DNA of 64,000 bases from NCBI GenBank assembly GCA_019638235.1, contig JAHBUE010000001.1:434001-498000 (forward strand). The letters are read 5' to 3'. The notes under the pieces were generated by a model that was given only the letters and a program-made list of their open reading frames with translations, made no database searches and was not told the origin of the DNA. Made by a program: the position numbers and the translations under genes. Of the stretch, positions 38,195 through 47,286 are shown piece by piece; positions within the stretch are counted from its first letter, which is position 1, and each line of letters opens with the position of its first letter. This stretch comes from Cyclobacteriaceae bacterium (GTDB taxonomy: Bacteria > Bacteroidota > Bacteroidia > Cytophagales > Cyclobacteriaceae).

Positions 38195-40056
38195 TATTTG
38201 CCCATGTAAACAGTGAGAATAGAAATATCCGCAGGCGATACTCCGCTTATGCGCGAAGCCTGGCCAATGGTTTCAGGTTTTATTTTCTTCAACTTTTCAC
38301 GCGCCTCTGCCGATAGAGCTTTTACACGGTCGTAATCAAAATCTGATTTTATACGATAGCTTTCAAGCGACCCGATTTTATCAGCAAGTTTTCTTTCGCG
38401 GTCGATATATGTTTGATACTTGATTTCAATCTCAACCTGTTCCTGCACTTCTTCTGTAAAGCGATTAATAGTTTGTGCCAACTCGTTGTTCAGCAATCGT
38501 ATTTCGCGCATACTTATTTCGGGGCGTTTCAGGAGATTTGAAACGATAACTTTTTCGCGGATTACAGCCGTGTTCATCTGCGTAAGTTCTTCATTCACGT
38601 TTGCCGGGTCAACTTTAATTTTTTCTAAGAGCGCTGTTAGTTCTTTAACACCATTCTTTTTGTCGAGCACCTTATCCAATCGTTCGTCAGAAGCAAGCCC
38701 GAGTTTATGTCCAAACTCCGTCAATCTTATGTCGGCATTATCCTGGCGAAGCAGCACCCGATACTCTGCACGCGAAGTAAACATCCGGTAAGGTTCTTGT
38801 GTGCCTTTATTCACAAGGTCGTCTATCAGCACCCCGATATAGGCTTCCGAACGTTTCAACACAAACGGCTCTTTTTCATGTATTTTGTTGTGCGCGTTTA
38901 TACCCGCCATTAACCCCTGACAGGCGGCTTCTTCATAGCCCGTTGTTCCATTGATTTGACCAGCAAAGTACAGATTATCAATGAGTTGTGTTTCTAATGT
39001 GAGTTTTAATTGCGTGGGCGGAAAGAAATCGTATTCAATGGCATAGCCCGGCCTGAACATGCGGGCGTTCTCAAAGCCTTTTATCTTTGTAAGTGCCTGA
39101 TACTGAATATCTTCAGGCAAAGAAGTTGAGAAACCGTTAACATAAATTTCAACGGTATTCCAGCCTTCCGGCTCAACAAAAATCTGATGGCGTTCGCGCT
39201 CCGCAAAGCGGTTTATTTTATCTTCAATGGAAGGGCAGTAACGAGGCCCAAGTCCTTTTATTCGTCCGCTAAACATGGGCGAGCGTTCAAAGCCCAGCTT
39301 TAGCGCATCATGGACGGCATCGTTGGTATAGGTAATCCAGCAGCTAAGTTGTTTTTCAAGCGGTTTGGTATCGGTGTATGAAAATTTCCCCGGACTCTCA
39401 TCCCCTTTCTGTTCTTCCATTTTTGAATAGTCGAGTGAGCGCCCGTCAACCCTGGGGGGTGTTCCGGTTTTCATTCTCCCCGACTCAAACCCTAAGAAGA
39501 CCAGTTGTTCGGTTAAGCCTGTTGCAGATTTCTCCCCGGTTCGTCCTCCGCCAAAATTCTTTTCCCCTATATGAATTTTTCCGTTCAGAAAGGTTCCGTT
39601 GGTAAGCACAACGGCCTTCGCCCTTATTTCAATACCAAGGGCGGTTTTCACTCCAACCACGCGGTTGTCTTCCACAATCAGGGTGCTAACCATTTCCTGC
39701 CAAAAATCTACGTTTTTTATCCCCTCTAAAGCCAATCGCCACTCTTCAGCAAACCTCATCCGGTCATTTTGGGTTCTGGGGCTCCACATGGCAGGACCCT
39801 TTGAGCGATTCAGCATTCTGAACTGAATCATGGATTTATCGGATATTATACCGGATAGTCCACCCAGGGCATCAACTTCCCGCACAATCTGCCCCTTGGC
39901 CACACCGCCCATTGCCGGGTTACACGACATCTGGGCAATAGTGCCCATGTTCATGGTTATCAGCAGAACTCGCGAACCCATATTTGCGGCAGCCGCAGCC
40001 GCTTCGCAACCGGCATGCCCCGCCCCCACAACAATTATATCGTACTCCTTAAACAT
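38194..40056 (-). CDS. mnmG: tRNA uridine-5-carboxymethylaminomethyl synthase MnmG (GidA)
   Basis: A 620-residue FAD enzyme that, with MnmE, modifies the wobble uridine of tRNAs. The FAD-binding motif is DIIVVGAGHAGCEAAAAAAN; family motifs CNPAMGGVAKGQIVREVDAL, NRSKGPAMWSPRTQNDRM and YAGQINGTTGYEEAACQGLM-type segments (IDNLYFAGQINGTTGYEEAA) are all present. The gene lies next to oriC in many bacteria, and here it is 2.5-4.7 kb from a cluster of DnaA boxes. The promoter region holds two parS sites. First gene of a three-gene operon. Confidence 0.95.
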   Translation of the reverse strand: MFKEYDIIVVGAGHAGCEAAAAAANMGSRVLLITMNMGTIAQMSCNPAMGGVAKGQIVREVDALGGLSGIISDKSMIQFRMLNRSKGPAMWSPRTQNDRMRFAEEWRLALEGIKNVDFWQEMVSTLIVEDNRVVGVKTALGIEIRAKAVVLTNGTFLNGKIHIGEKNFGGGRTGEKSATGLTEQLVFLGFESGRMKTGTPPRVDGRSLDYSKMEEQKGDESPGKFSYTDTKPLEKQLSCWITYTNDAVHDALKLGFERSPMFSGRIKGLGPRYCPSIEDKINRFAERERHQIFVEPEGWNTVEIYVNGFSTSLPEDIQYQALTKIKGFENARMFRPGYAIEYDFFPPTQLKLTLETQLIDNLYFAGQINGTTGYEEAACQGLMAGINAHNKIHEKEPFVLKRSEAYIGVLIDDLVNKGTQEPYRMFTSRAEYRVLLRQDNADIRLTEFGHKLGLASDERLDKVLDKKNGVKELTALLEKIKVDPANVNEELTQMNTAVIREKVIVSNLLKRPEISMREIRLLNNELAQTINRFTEEVQEQVEIEIKYQTYIDRERKLADKIGSLESYRIKSDFDYDRVKALSAEAREKLKKIKPETIGQASRISGVSPADISILTVYMGK

Positions 40057-40061
40057 AGCGC

Positions 40062-40077
40062 TGTTCCACGTGGAACT
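40062..40077. other. parS site 1 (ParB/Spo0J binding site)
   Basis: TGTTCCACGTGGAACT is a palindromic variant of parS (consensus TGTTTCACGTGAAACA), with the central CACGTG intact. It lies six bases upstream of the mnmG start codon. Confidence 0.7.
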
Positions 40078-40110
40078 ATCTAAAGAAAGTTAATTTGGTT
40101 TTTTAGGATG

Positions 40111-40136
40111 TCCACATTTCCACAAATGTGTCCACA
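40111..40136. repeat. three TCCACA direct repeats between the parS sites
   Basis: TCCACA at 40111-40116, 40119-40124 and 40131-40136. TCCACA is the core of the DnaA box TTATCCACA, but the flanking bases differ (ATG, ATT, GTG), so these would be low-affinity sites at best. Confidence 0.45.
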
Positions 40137-40139
40137 AAT

Positions 40140-40155
40140 GGTTTCACGTGAAACA
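40140..40155. other. parS site 2 (ParB/Spo0J binding site)
   Basis: GGTTTCACGTGAAACA matches the parS consensus TGTTTCACGTGAAACA at 15 of 16 positions. It is three bases downstream of the ybeY stop codon and 78 bases from parS site 1. Confidence 0.8.
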
Positions 40156-40158
40156 ATC

Positions 40159-40575
40159 CTATCGCAAAGATAAGTAAGCGTCTTCTTTTCTACGCATGGT
40201 AGCTTTTTGGCTGGCAGATTTGTCCTTATAGCCTAATAGGTGCAAAACACCGTGAACCATTACCCGATGCAGCTCAGAATCTACGGAAACATCAAAGATT
40301 TTCGCGTTTTCCTTTACCCGATGAATGCTTATGAAAATATCTCCCTGTATAAGCTCTCCTTCCGAATAGTCGAAGGTAATTATATCAGTAAGGGTGTTGT
40401 GATTGAGGTACTCCTTGTTGATTTTCAGTAAATAGCTGTCGGAACAGAAAATGAAGTTAATTTCTCCCTGCAAACACCCCTCGGACTCAATTACCTTTTT
40501 TAACCAATTGGCGGTTTTTCTTTGTGAAGGAAGTTTAAAAACGACTTTTTCGGAAAAAAACTGAACAGAAGCCAT
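40159..40575 (-). CDS. ybeY: endoribonuclease YbeY (rRNA maturation)
   Basis: A 138-residue zinc-dependent RNase that matures 16S rRNA and assists ribosome quality control. The metal signature H-G-x-L-H-L-x-G is seen in VMVHGVLHLLGYKDK, followed by a family ending. The start abuts the upstream ATP-binding protein gene without a gap (40576). The parS site 2 lies just after its stop codon. Confidence 0.92.
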   Translation of the reverse strand: MASVQFFSEKVVFKLPSQRKTANWLKKVIESEGCLQGEINFIFCSDSYLLKINKEYLNHNTLTDIITFDYSEGELIQGDIFISIHRVKENAKIFDVSVDSELHRVMVHGVLHLLGYKDKSASQKATMRRKEDAYLSLR

Positions 40576-40977
40576 TTATTGCATGTAGAAACTCAGCTCA
40601 ACAATTTTACCGTTATCCTTAAATTCAACCTCATCAGAAAGGTGTTTCATAAGGAATATCCCCCTGCCCCCTGGTTTTTCAAGGTTTTCAGGAGCGGTTG
40701 GGTCTGGCAGGTTATGATAGTCGAACCCGGGGCCTTCATCTTTTATAACGAACTTCAATAAATTATCATTAAGCAACAGACTCAAATACACGTTTTTTGA
40801 TGAATTGCTGGCATTTCCGTGTTTAATGGCGTTGTTCACCGCCTCGGTTACAGCAATCATAATGTTCCCGTAAATGTCTTCATCTAAATGAAAACGCTCC
40901 TTGGCATTATCAATGAAGCTCTCAATCATGCGAATGTTTTCAATAATGGAAGGAACCTGAATGCTAATAGTATTCAT
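40576..40977 (-). CDS. anti-sigma regulatory factor-type ATP-binding protein (HATPase_c)
   Basis: A 133-residue GHKL ATPase of the RsbW/SpoIIAB type. The N box ITEAVNNAIKHGNASNSS, G1 box IKDEGPGFDYHN and G2 box GGRGIFLMKHLSDEV are all present. Such kinases bind and phosphorylate anti-sigma antagonists, or sequester a sigma factor; no partner gene is nearby, so the role is inferred. It lies between DUF4175 (15 bases upstream) and ybeY (adjacent downstream), suggesting co-transcription. Confidence 0.87.
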   Translation of the reverse strand: MNTISIQVPSIIENIRMIESFIDNAKERFHLDEDIYGNIMIAVTEAVNNAIKHGNASNSSKNVYLSLLLNDNLLKFVIKDEGPGFDYHNLPDPTAPENLEKPGGRGIFLMKHLSDEVEFKDNGKIVELSFYMQ

Positions 40978-40992
40978 CTTGCAGCAAATAAA

Positions 40993-43900
40993 TTAGTTTT
41001 CGCGTAAACGCTTAAAATACTCATTAACTTCTTTCTTGTAGAATGGGTATAGTTTAGGGGGTACAGTTTTCAACAATTCTACTTCTTTTTCCTTTAATCG
41101 TAAATACTCCTCTATGGCTCGCGGAATTTCTTTTTCGTAGTCTTTAGCCGATTCGCCTTTTCGCTCCTCATCCATATCCTGTTCGCGCATAGATTGCTCC
41201 GTTTCCAATAGCCTTGTAAGGATTTCGCGCTGGCGCTCAATCAATTGCTCGGTCAATCGCTTATTAACGAGGTCAACCTCTGTATCTTCCATTTTTTCAG
41301 TGAGGTCGCCACCGGGCAGTTGTCCCCCCTGTTCTTGCAGTTTTCTCTCCATTTCCTGCAATGCTCTTCTTATCCGCTCCTGTTCAGCGGCCATTTCGGC
41401 CAATTCTTCCGAAAGCTCTCTCCCACCCTTTCCGCTGTTTTTGAGTTGCTCTATCCTGTCGTTGAGCTGTTGCTGCATTTGGCTAAGATTAGGCTGGCTT
41501 CCCTTCTGTTTGCTCTTTTTGCCGGAAGCCCTGGCATTGGCCATCATTTCCATCATCATGTCGAAATGGCTGTCGAGCATGAGTGCAAGGTTATTGATAG
41601 AGGTCATGCTGAATTGCATTTCGGTTGAAACCTGTGGCCTTCTTCTTTCGCGATATGCTTCTATGGCTTTGTCTAACCGGTCGTTTAGTTCAGTAACCTC
41701 GCGCGTTACAAACGAGCCCATCATCGGGTCGCGCTTTCCGAGAGATAACAAGCTGTCCTCCAACACTTTAACATCATCTTTTATCTTTAACTGGCGCTGT
41801 GCAAGGTTATTGAACCGGGGGTCGTTAGACTGCAATTCGGTGAATTCGTGCATAATACCTTCCTGGTCGTGCGAAAGTTTGATAAGCCCGTGAATGATTT
41901 GACGCAGGGTTTCGAGGTTTTGCATGTCAATTTCCATGCTCATGGAATTTTGCATGTCTTGCATCTGCTGCTGCATTTGCTGCATTTTCTGAATAGCCTT
42001 TTGTTGCGATTTTTTCGACTCTCCGGGTTTCTGGTTTTCTAAGTCTTGTTGGCTGTCTTGCTGCGAATCCTGAACTTCCTGGCTATCTTCCTGGTCGGGT
42101 ATGTTCTCTTCAGCGTTCAACTCTTTGGACATTTCGCGCAACTCCTCAAGTTTCTCCTCTGCTTTCTCAAAATCTTCCTTCAGTTTTTCCTGCTTCTGTG
42201 CAAGGTCATTGGCTTTTTCGGCTGCTTCGTTTTTCAGCTTTTCGGCTTGTTCTTTATTCTTCGACTTGCCCTGATTGTCGTTCATCTCCTGCTCAAGACT
42301 TTTGGTTTTCTCTAAGAGTTCTTTCTGATCTTCTTTTATCAGCTCAATATCTTTAATGGCCTGGTCAACCTGGAAATCAAACTTTAGTTGCTTGAAGTTT
42401 TCAAGAATACGCTCAAGTTCTTTTTCAAGATTTTTAGAATTTTTGTTCAGCTTATCTAACAAGCGTTGCATCTGGTTGGTGTCCGCATTTTCTTTAAGAA
42501 GTTTTTCAAGTTCTTCAATAAGCCTGCGGGTTTCATCGTCCAGCAATTCTTCCATAAGCTTTTGAATCTGCTGAGCTTTCTCGCGGATGCGTTCATCCTG
42601 TTCAGTAAAGGCATCCTTCTTTTGTTCAAGTAGTTTGTTCTGGTCTTTCAGTTCGTGCAATAGTTTTTCAAGACTTTTCTTTTGCTCAATAATGTCTTCA
42701 AGTTTTTTTCTATCCTGCCAATCGAGCGATTGTTTGCCTTTTAGTTTTTGCTGCGCATCATTAAGTTGTTTGCTCAACTCCTGCGCCCTGGTTGCGCTCT
42801 CTTCAATTTTATTTTCGGTTTGCGATTGCGATTTGGAAATGTCTGTTACCAACTGGTCTTTGTCGGGCACAAAAAATGAATATACAGATGAGCGCGTTGA
42901 CTTGTGTCCGTTAACACCATCGTTGTCCCATACCTGCAAATAATATTCAAGATACTCTCCCGGTTTCAGCGAAAGCGAATCGAGCGACCAGTTGTAAAAG
43001 AAACTTTGTTGCTGTTGATTAACACCAATTGGTATGGTAACGGCACGCTCAACAATTTTTTGCTGATTAGAATTTTTCACATGAAACATGAGCTGAAGTT
43101 TACTCAACCCATAGTCATCAGTAACAATGCCACCCAACACAATCCGTTTGTACAACACCGAGTCGCGAAAATTATTTACCTGTATCTGCGGATACTGGTC
43201 TTTAATTACATCAATTCTATAACTGATACGCTCTTTGTTTTTGCTGTGTTCGTTTTCCAGTATGATTTCATACTGTTCAGGATTTTGAAAGCCCCTTTTG
43301 AATACAAACGACTGATTGTCAGACAATTGTAACCACTCCGGGTCGGTTTCAGAAAACCTGACCTGTGCTTTTTCTGTGTGAGCTGTCCGCACCGTCCAGT
43401 TAGCAACAGTGCCTTCCGGGATTTCAATGTTTCCGGCATTTACTAACCGCTCGCTGGTGCGTTGTAAGTATCGCGGATATTCTAATCGAAGTTCTAACTG
43501 TGTTAACTCCGGCCGGTTGGCCAATTCAACGTCAAATGTTGAAGAAAAAAATCCTGCCGCCTCAAAACGAATTTGTTTACTCTCCTGAAGCTTCTCAAAA
43601 ACGTATTGAAAATCTCCAATCCCTGCGGTTTCCATTTTCAGTCGTTGCCCGTTTACATAAATGTAGCACGCATCAGGAATGGCGTTGCCTTTCAGCGAAA
43701 GCGAAAGAATAAAATCTTCATTGAAAAAACCGACAAGCGATTTGTTTTGAATCGTGAACAAGAAAGGCGCCTGAGGTGTAAACTCCTGGTTGAAATGAAT
43801 AAGTCGGTGTGTGCTTTGCGTAAGAATGTTTTTGTTGAACAAAACCAGCAGCAGGATAATGCCCACCGGTATAGCTAAGTATTTCAGGTAACGGGTATTT

Positions 43901-44343
43901 CCCGAAAGGTCAATGGCCGAATCAAAACGGAGGGGCTCAAATGCTGTCGATTTTTGCTCAACACTTGCTATGGCCAATGTTGAATCCTGTTTCAGCCTGA
44001 TGAGCTGGATAAGATTCACTAATCTGTCCTGGATTTGTGGGAAATAATTTCCGATGAGCCGCGCGCTTTCTTCATCATCTATTCCCTTTTGGGCAAACCA
44101 AAACCGAATCGGTTCTTTCAAGAAACGGTATACGCAATACCCGACAGTAATGATAAAGACGAGTATCACTAAAGTTTTTACCCACGGGTTTAACCACAAC
44201 GCATATTCAAGCAACGTTGCCAAAACAAAATAGGCAAGCACAATGCTTAACGTTAGCAAAACGCCTTTTAGTAAAAGGTTGGTGTAATACCTTTTTCTGA
44301 AGGTGTTAATGTTTTCCTGAATCCGGTCTATTCCTCTTCCCAT
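40993..44343 (-). CDS. DUF4175 family membrane protein with coiled coil
   Basis: An 1116-residue protein of the DUF4175 type, found in Bacteroidota and Planctomycetota. Two membrane helices lie near the N-terminus (about residues 24-43 and 48-70) and another near 150-170 (YLKYLAIPVGIILLLVLFNK). The middle (about 200-500) is beta-rich. From about 510 to 1000 it is a long glutamine, lysine and glutamate-rich coiled coil (repeats like EKKSLEKLLHELKDQNK and KMQQMQQQMQDMQNS). The C-terminus is helical (PFYKKEVNEYFKRL). Function unknown; may tether envelope components. The ATP-binding protein gene follows 15 bases later. Confidence 0.88.
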   Translation of the reverse strand: MGRGIDRIQENINTFRKRYYTNLLLKGVLLTLSIVLAYFVLATLLEYALWLNPWVKTLVILVFIITVGYCVYRFLKEPIRFWFAQKGIDDEESARLIGNYFPQIQDRLVNLIQLIRLKQDSTLAIASVEQKSTAFEPLRFDSAIDLSGNTRYLKYLAIPVGIILLLVLFNKNILTQSTHRLIHFNQEFTPQAPFLFTIQNKSLVGFFNEDFILSLSLKGNAIPDACYIYVNGQRLKMETAGIGDFQYVFEKLQESKQIRFEAAGFFSSTFDVELANRPELTQLELRLEYPRYLQRTSERLVNAGNIEIPEGTVANWTVRTAHTEKAQVRFSETDPEWLQLSDNQSFVFKRGFQNPEQYEIILENEHSKNKERISYRIDVIKDQYPQIQVNNFRDSVLYKRIVLGGIVTDDYGLSKLQLMFHVKNSNQQKIVERAVTIPIGVNQQQQSFFYNWSLDSLSLKPGEYLEYYLQVWDNDGVNGHKSTRSSVYSFFVPDKDQLVTDISKSQSQTENKIEESATRAQELSKQLNDAQQKLKGKQSLDWQDRKKLEDIIEQKKSLEKLLHELKDQNKLLEQKKDAFTEQDERIREKAQQIQKLMEELLDDETRRLIEELEKLLKENADTNQMQRLLDKLNKNSKNLEKELERILENFKQLKFDFQVDQAIKDIELIKEDQKELLEKTKSLEQEMNDNQGKSKNKEQAEKLKNEAAEKANDLAQKQEKLKEDFEKAEEKLEELREMSKELNAEENIPDQEDSQEVQDSQQDSQQDLENQKPGESKKSQQKAIQKMQQMQQQMQDMQNSMSMEIDMQNLETLRQIIHGLIKLSHDQEGIMHEFTELQSNDPRFNNLAQRQLKIKDDVKVLEDSLLSLGKRDPMMGSFVTREVTELNDRLDKAIEAYRERRRPQVSTEMQFSMTSINNLALMLDSHFDMMMEMMANARASGKKSKQKGSQPNLSQMQQQLNDRIEQLKNSGKGGRELSEELAEMAAEQERIRRALQEMERKLQEQGGQLPGGDLTEKMEDTEVDLVNKRLTEQLIERQREILTRLLETEQSMREQDMDEERKGESAKDYEKEIPRAIEEYLRLKEKEVELLKTVPPKLYPFYKKEVNEYFKRLREN

Positions 44344-44447
44344 TTCGCAGGTGTATAAGCTGAAAACGAACTTACAATAAACAAGGTTTGCAGCAGACTA
44401 AAGATAGGTGCTTGGCGGCACGCAAACAACGCGAATGTATATGAAAT

Positions 44448-44825
44448 TTACTCTGGCGAGGACGGGCGGATAATCCATTGGTGCTCTGCCTCAAAATATT
44501 CGATAACCGCCATCTTCAATAGCTTTTCCTGTTCCAGCAAATCAAAATGGGGGAGTTTTTTAACCATTTTCCAATGCGGCCACCCCTCCTGGTCAAGCCC
44601 CTCCAACTCATAATAGCCCGAAAGACTAAGCACTTTGCAAATGGCAATGTGCATTAAATCCTGTTTTTCCTCCTTTGAAAAGTAGCGGTGGCCCTGCCCC
44701 AATTCCTGAACACCAATAAGAAACAAGACCCCGTTCAAATCCTTGGGTTTTTTGCCAAGGGTTTGTTCGATGTGTTTCAGAAGCTGTTGCCAGCTTCGTT
44801 CTAATTCAAGGTCGCGCTTAAACAT
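44448..44825 (-). CDS. conserved hypothetical protein (125 residues)
   Basis: A cytoplasmic helical protein without recognised motifs: LERSWQQLLKHIEQTLGKKP, LNGVLFLIGVQELGQGHRYF, SKEEKQDLMHIAICKVLSLS. The conserved-looking middle GVQELGQGHRYFSKEEKQDL suggests a small enzyme-like or regulatory fold, function unknown. Its ATG overlaps the last eight bases of the carboxymuconolactone decarboxylase gene on the same strand, so both are probably one transcription unit. Confidence 0.7.
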   Translation of the reverse strand: MFKRDLELERSWQQLLKHIEQTLGKKPKDLNGVLFLIGVQELGQGHRYFSKEEKQDLMHIAICKVLSLSGYYELEGLDQEGWPHWKMVKKLPHFDLLEQEKLLKMAVIEYFEAEHQWIIRPSSPE

Positions 44826-45159
44826 GGCTCAGTTCTTCCCAATATTCAAATGCCCTACGCAGATGCGGAATAACAATAGTGCCGCCCACCAATGTTGCGA
44901 TGCCCATAGCTTCCTGAACCTGGTTGGCGTCTAACCCCGCTTCCTTACATTTTCCAAGATGATATTTTATGCAATCATCGCAACGAAGCACAAGCGAGCA
45001 GGTAAGCCCGATTAATTCTTTGGTTTTTATATCGAGGCTTCCTTCTGCATACGCATTGGTATCTAAGTTGAAAATGCGCTTGATTATCAGGCTGTCGGAG
45101 GCCATAATTTTTTCATTCATTTTGCTTCGGTAAGCATTGAAATCCTGAACTAAACTCAT
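44818..45159 (-). CDS. AhpD-like / carboxymuconolactone decarboxylase family protein
   Basis: A 113-residue alkylhydroperoxidase-like protein. The redox motif LRCDDCIKYHLGKCKEAG contains the CxxC pair and the following His of AhpD-type proteins, which reduce peroxides. TKELIGLTCSLV and EAMGIATLVGGTIVIPHLRR are typical family blocks. No partner peroxiredoxin is adjacent. A consensus -7 element TACCTTTG lies at 45208-45201, about 42 bases upstream of the start. Confidence 0.85.
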   Translation of the reverse strand: MSLVQDFNAYRSKMNEKIMASDSLIIKRIFNLDTNAYAEGSLDIKTKELIGLTCSLVLRCDDCIKYHLGKCKEAGLDANQVQEAMGIATLVGGTIVIPHLRRAFEYWEELSHV

Positions 45160-45200
45160 GGATGACTTTTGGTTAATTGAATTTTTGTAATTTAAGAGAA

Positions 45201-45208
45201 CAAAGGTA
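45201..45208 (-). promoter_or_regulatory. possible -7 promoter element of the AhpD-like gene
   Basis: TACCTTTG on the minus strand matches the Bacteroidota -7 consensus. A TTG is not present at the ideal distance upstream, so the call is tentative. Confidence 0.35.
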
Positions 45209-45227
45209 ACAACCGGAAGTTCCGAAA

Positions 45228-45926
45228 ATGAATCTGGCAGAATTGTTTAACGACTTTATCACGCTCATCTATCCGAGGTATTGTCTGGCCTGTACAAACG
45301 GATTGATTAAGGGCGAAGAAATTCTGTGCAGCCGGTGTATTCATGAATTGCCGAGAACAAACTTTCATCTAATACAGGAAAACTCCGTGTTCAGGCGTCT
45401 TTACGGTCGTCTGCCAATTCATTCGGGCACGGCTTTTTTACACTTTCATAAAAAAGGCATCGTACAGCGTTTGATGCACGAGTTCAAATACCGAAACCGG
45501 CCGGATATTGGCCGTGTGTTGGGCAGCGTATATGCTTGGGATTTGGAAAAAAGCGGGTTTTCAGGCTATTTTGAGGCTATTTTGCCCGTTCCGTTGCACC
45601 CCGACAAGCAGAAAAAACGTGGATATAACCAAAGCGATGAATTTGCAAAAGGCCTGGGTGAGCGCTTACAAAAACCTGTACTTTCAAATGTGTTGCTACG
45701 CACAAAACCAACCGAAACACAAACCCGAAAAACCAAACTGAAACGCTGGCAAAATGTGGAGGATGTTTTTACTGTGAAAGATGCCGAACAGGTTTCCGGC
45801 AAAAAGTTGTTGCTGGTTGATGATGTTATTACAACCGGTGCAACATTGGAAGCCTGTGGCAAGGTGTTGCTTGAAGTGGGTTGCTCGCAACTTAGTGTTG
45901 CCGGAATTGCCTATGCGGCAGAATAA
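45228..45926 (+). CDS. ComF-family phosphoribosyltransferase-like protein
   Basis: A 232-residue protein of the ComF/GntX type. The N-terminal zinc finger is CLACTNGLIKGEEILCSRC, and the PRTase motif is KKLLLVDDVITTGATLEACG near the C-terminus. Members are linked to DNA uptake or to salvage of purines, but the exact role in Bacteroidota is unclear. A strong bidirectional terminator follows at once. Confidence 0.85.
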   Translation: MNLAELFNDFITLIYPRYCLACTNGLIKGEEILCSRCIHELPRTNFHLIQENSVFRRLYGRLPIHSGTAFLHFHKKGIVQRLMHEFKYRNRPDIGRVLGSVYAWDLEKSGFSGYFEAILPVPLHPDKQKKRGYNQSDEFAKGLGERLQKPVLSNVLLRTKPTETQTRKTKLKRWQNVEDVFTVKDAEQVSGKKLLLVDDVITTGATLEACGKVLLEVGCSQLSVAGIAYAAE

Positions 45927-45928
45927 AA

Positions 45929-45953
45929 AAAGCCTTCCGGTGAGGAAGGCTTT
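45929..45953. terminator. bidirectional rho-independent terminator between comF-like and gldJ-like genes
   Basis: AAAGCCTTCC (45929-45938), loop of five, GGAAGGCTTT (45944-45953). T-rich tails follow on the minus strand (run of seven T) and partly on the plus strand, so it serves both converging genes. Confidence 0.85.
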
Positions 45954-45978
45954 CTAATATATAAGATTGAAAATATTC

Positions 45979-47229
45979 TTAGTAGTTCGAACCAGCACGA
46001 ATCATGGCGCAACGGAAACCGATAGTTGCCGTAGCACTGTCCTGGTCGAGGAACCTGCGGGTACCGGGCGACATCCAGTAGGCAACATCTTTCCAGCTTC
46101 CGCCTTTGTACACACGAGCACGGTCGGTAATCAGCGAAGTAAAGCTTTCGGCATTACGTTGAGTCCATTCACCTGTTTCAGGATCTCTTATTACATTGTT
46201 ATTGTAACCACGGGCATCGTCAAGGAAACCATCTCTGCGGATAGGGTTCAAATCATCTACATCCTGAAAGGAGAGCGGACGATAAACATCCTGCACCCAC
46301 TCGCTTACGTTACCGGCCATGTTATATAACCCGTAATCATTAGGAGGGAACTCATATATATATGATGTGATAAGAGCGCCATCGTTCAGACGACCGGCAA
46401 TACCGGCATAGTCACCACGACCACGTTTAAAGTTAGCAAGCATAAAGCCCATTTGCTTTCCGTAAGGATTACGCACCGCGTGGCCATCCCACGGATAAAC
46501 ACGCTGATGGGTTTGCATTTCTTCAAGCCACTGTGTTCCAATCATAGCCTGTGCTGCATATTCCCACTCGGCCTCTGTTGGCAGACGGTAAGAAGGAATT
46601 ACAAAGCCAGACTCTAATGGAATACGGCCATCTGTTTCGGCATATTCTGCTCCGGCTTTTTCAGCTAATTGGAAGTTCACGGCACGGGTTCTCCAAACCG
46701 AGTAATCAGTAGCTTGTGTCCAGCTTACGCCCACCACCGGGAAGTAACGGAAACCGGGGTAACGCAGGTAGTGATCAACATAAGGATCGTTGAACGCAAG
46801 CTTACCAACCCAAACGGTTGTGTCGGGCAATGCCGACTGATAAACTTCCTGCGAGGAGTCGCGGGCAAGATAATGGAGGTATTCTAACCAGTGGATGTTG
46901 GCGATTTCCGTTTCGTCCATATAATAGGAAGCAACAGAAACGGTTCTTTCAATATTGTCGCGATAGGACATAACATCTTCTTCAAAAGATCCCATCACGG
47001 TACGCCCGCCCTCAATAAACACCATATTAGGGGCATCGGGCTGACCCTTATAGGCATTTACCATAAATCCTCCTGCGTCTTCATCGTTAAAACGAAGACC
47101 AGTTGCGGTACTTACCTGTCCGGGGTTTGAGGCTGTGGGCCTGCCGCCTCCGCGACCAAAAAGTGAGCAGGCTGAAAGAACAACAGAACCTACTGCGAGC
47201 ACCAAAAGAGCCTTGAGATAATTATTCAT
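45979..47229 (-). CDS. gldJ: GldJ-like gliding-motility/T9SS lipoprotein (SUMF1 fold)
   Basis: A 416-residue lipoprotein: signal and lipobox MNNYLKALLVLAVGSVVLSAC. The remainder is a formylglycine-generating-enzyme (SUMF1) fold: NMVFIEGGRTVMGSFEEDVM, VASYYMDETEIANIHWLEYL, SYRLPTEAEWEYAAQAMIG, NDYGLYNMAGNVSEWVQDVY and ARVYKGGSWKD. Proteins of this fold with the MDETE-IANIHW block are GldJ in gliding Bacteroidota and stabilise the type IX secretion machinery; shorter than Flavobacterium GldJ (about 560 residues), so assignment rather than GldK is tentative. TTG (47286-47284), 21 bases and TATATTAG (47262-47255) form a 7-of-8 -7 promoter upstream. Confidence 0.75.
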   Translation of the reverse strand: MNNYLKALLVLAVGSVVLSACSLFGRGGGRPTASNPGQVSTATGLRFNDEDAGGFMVNAYKGQPDAPNMVFIEGGRTVMGSFEEDVMSYRDNIERTVSVASYYMDETEIANIHWLEYLHYLARDSSQEVYQSALPDTTVWVGKLAFNDPYVDHYLRYPGFRYFPVVGVSWTQATDYSVWRTRAVNFQLAEKAGAEYAETDGRIPLESGFVIPSYRLPTEAEWEYAAQAMIGTQWLEEMQTHQRVYPWDGHAVRNPYGKQMGFMLANFKRGRGDYAGIAGRLNDGALITSYIYEFPPNDYGLYNMAGNVSEWVQDVYRPLSFQDVDDLNPIRRDGFLDDARGYNNNVIRDPETGEWTQRNAESFTSLITDRARVYKGGSWKDVAYWMSPGTRRFLDQDSATATIGFRCAMIRAGSNY

Positions 47230-47254
47230 TGTACGTTAGATTTTAAAGCAACTG

Positions 47255-47286
47255 CTAATATAGATACATAAATACATGTTTTCCAA
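47255..47286 (-). promoter_or_regulatory. possible promoter of the gldJ-like gene
   Basis: TTG (47286-47284), 21-base spacer, TATATTAG (47262-47255; one mismatch to TAnnTTTG), with transcription expected to start about 20 bases upstream of the ATG at 47229. Confidence 0.4.
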
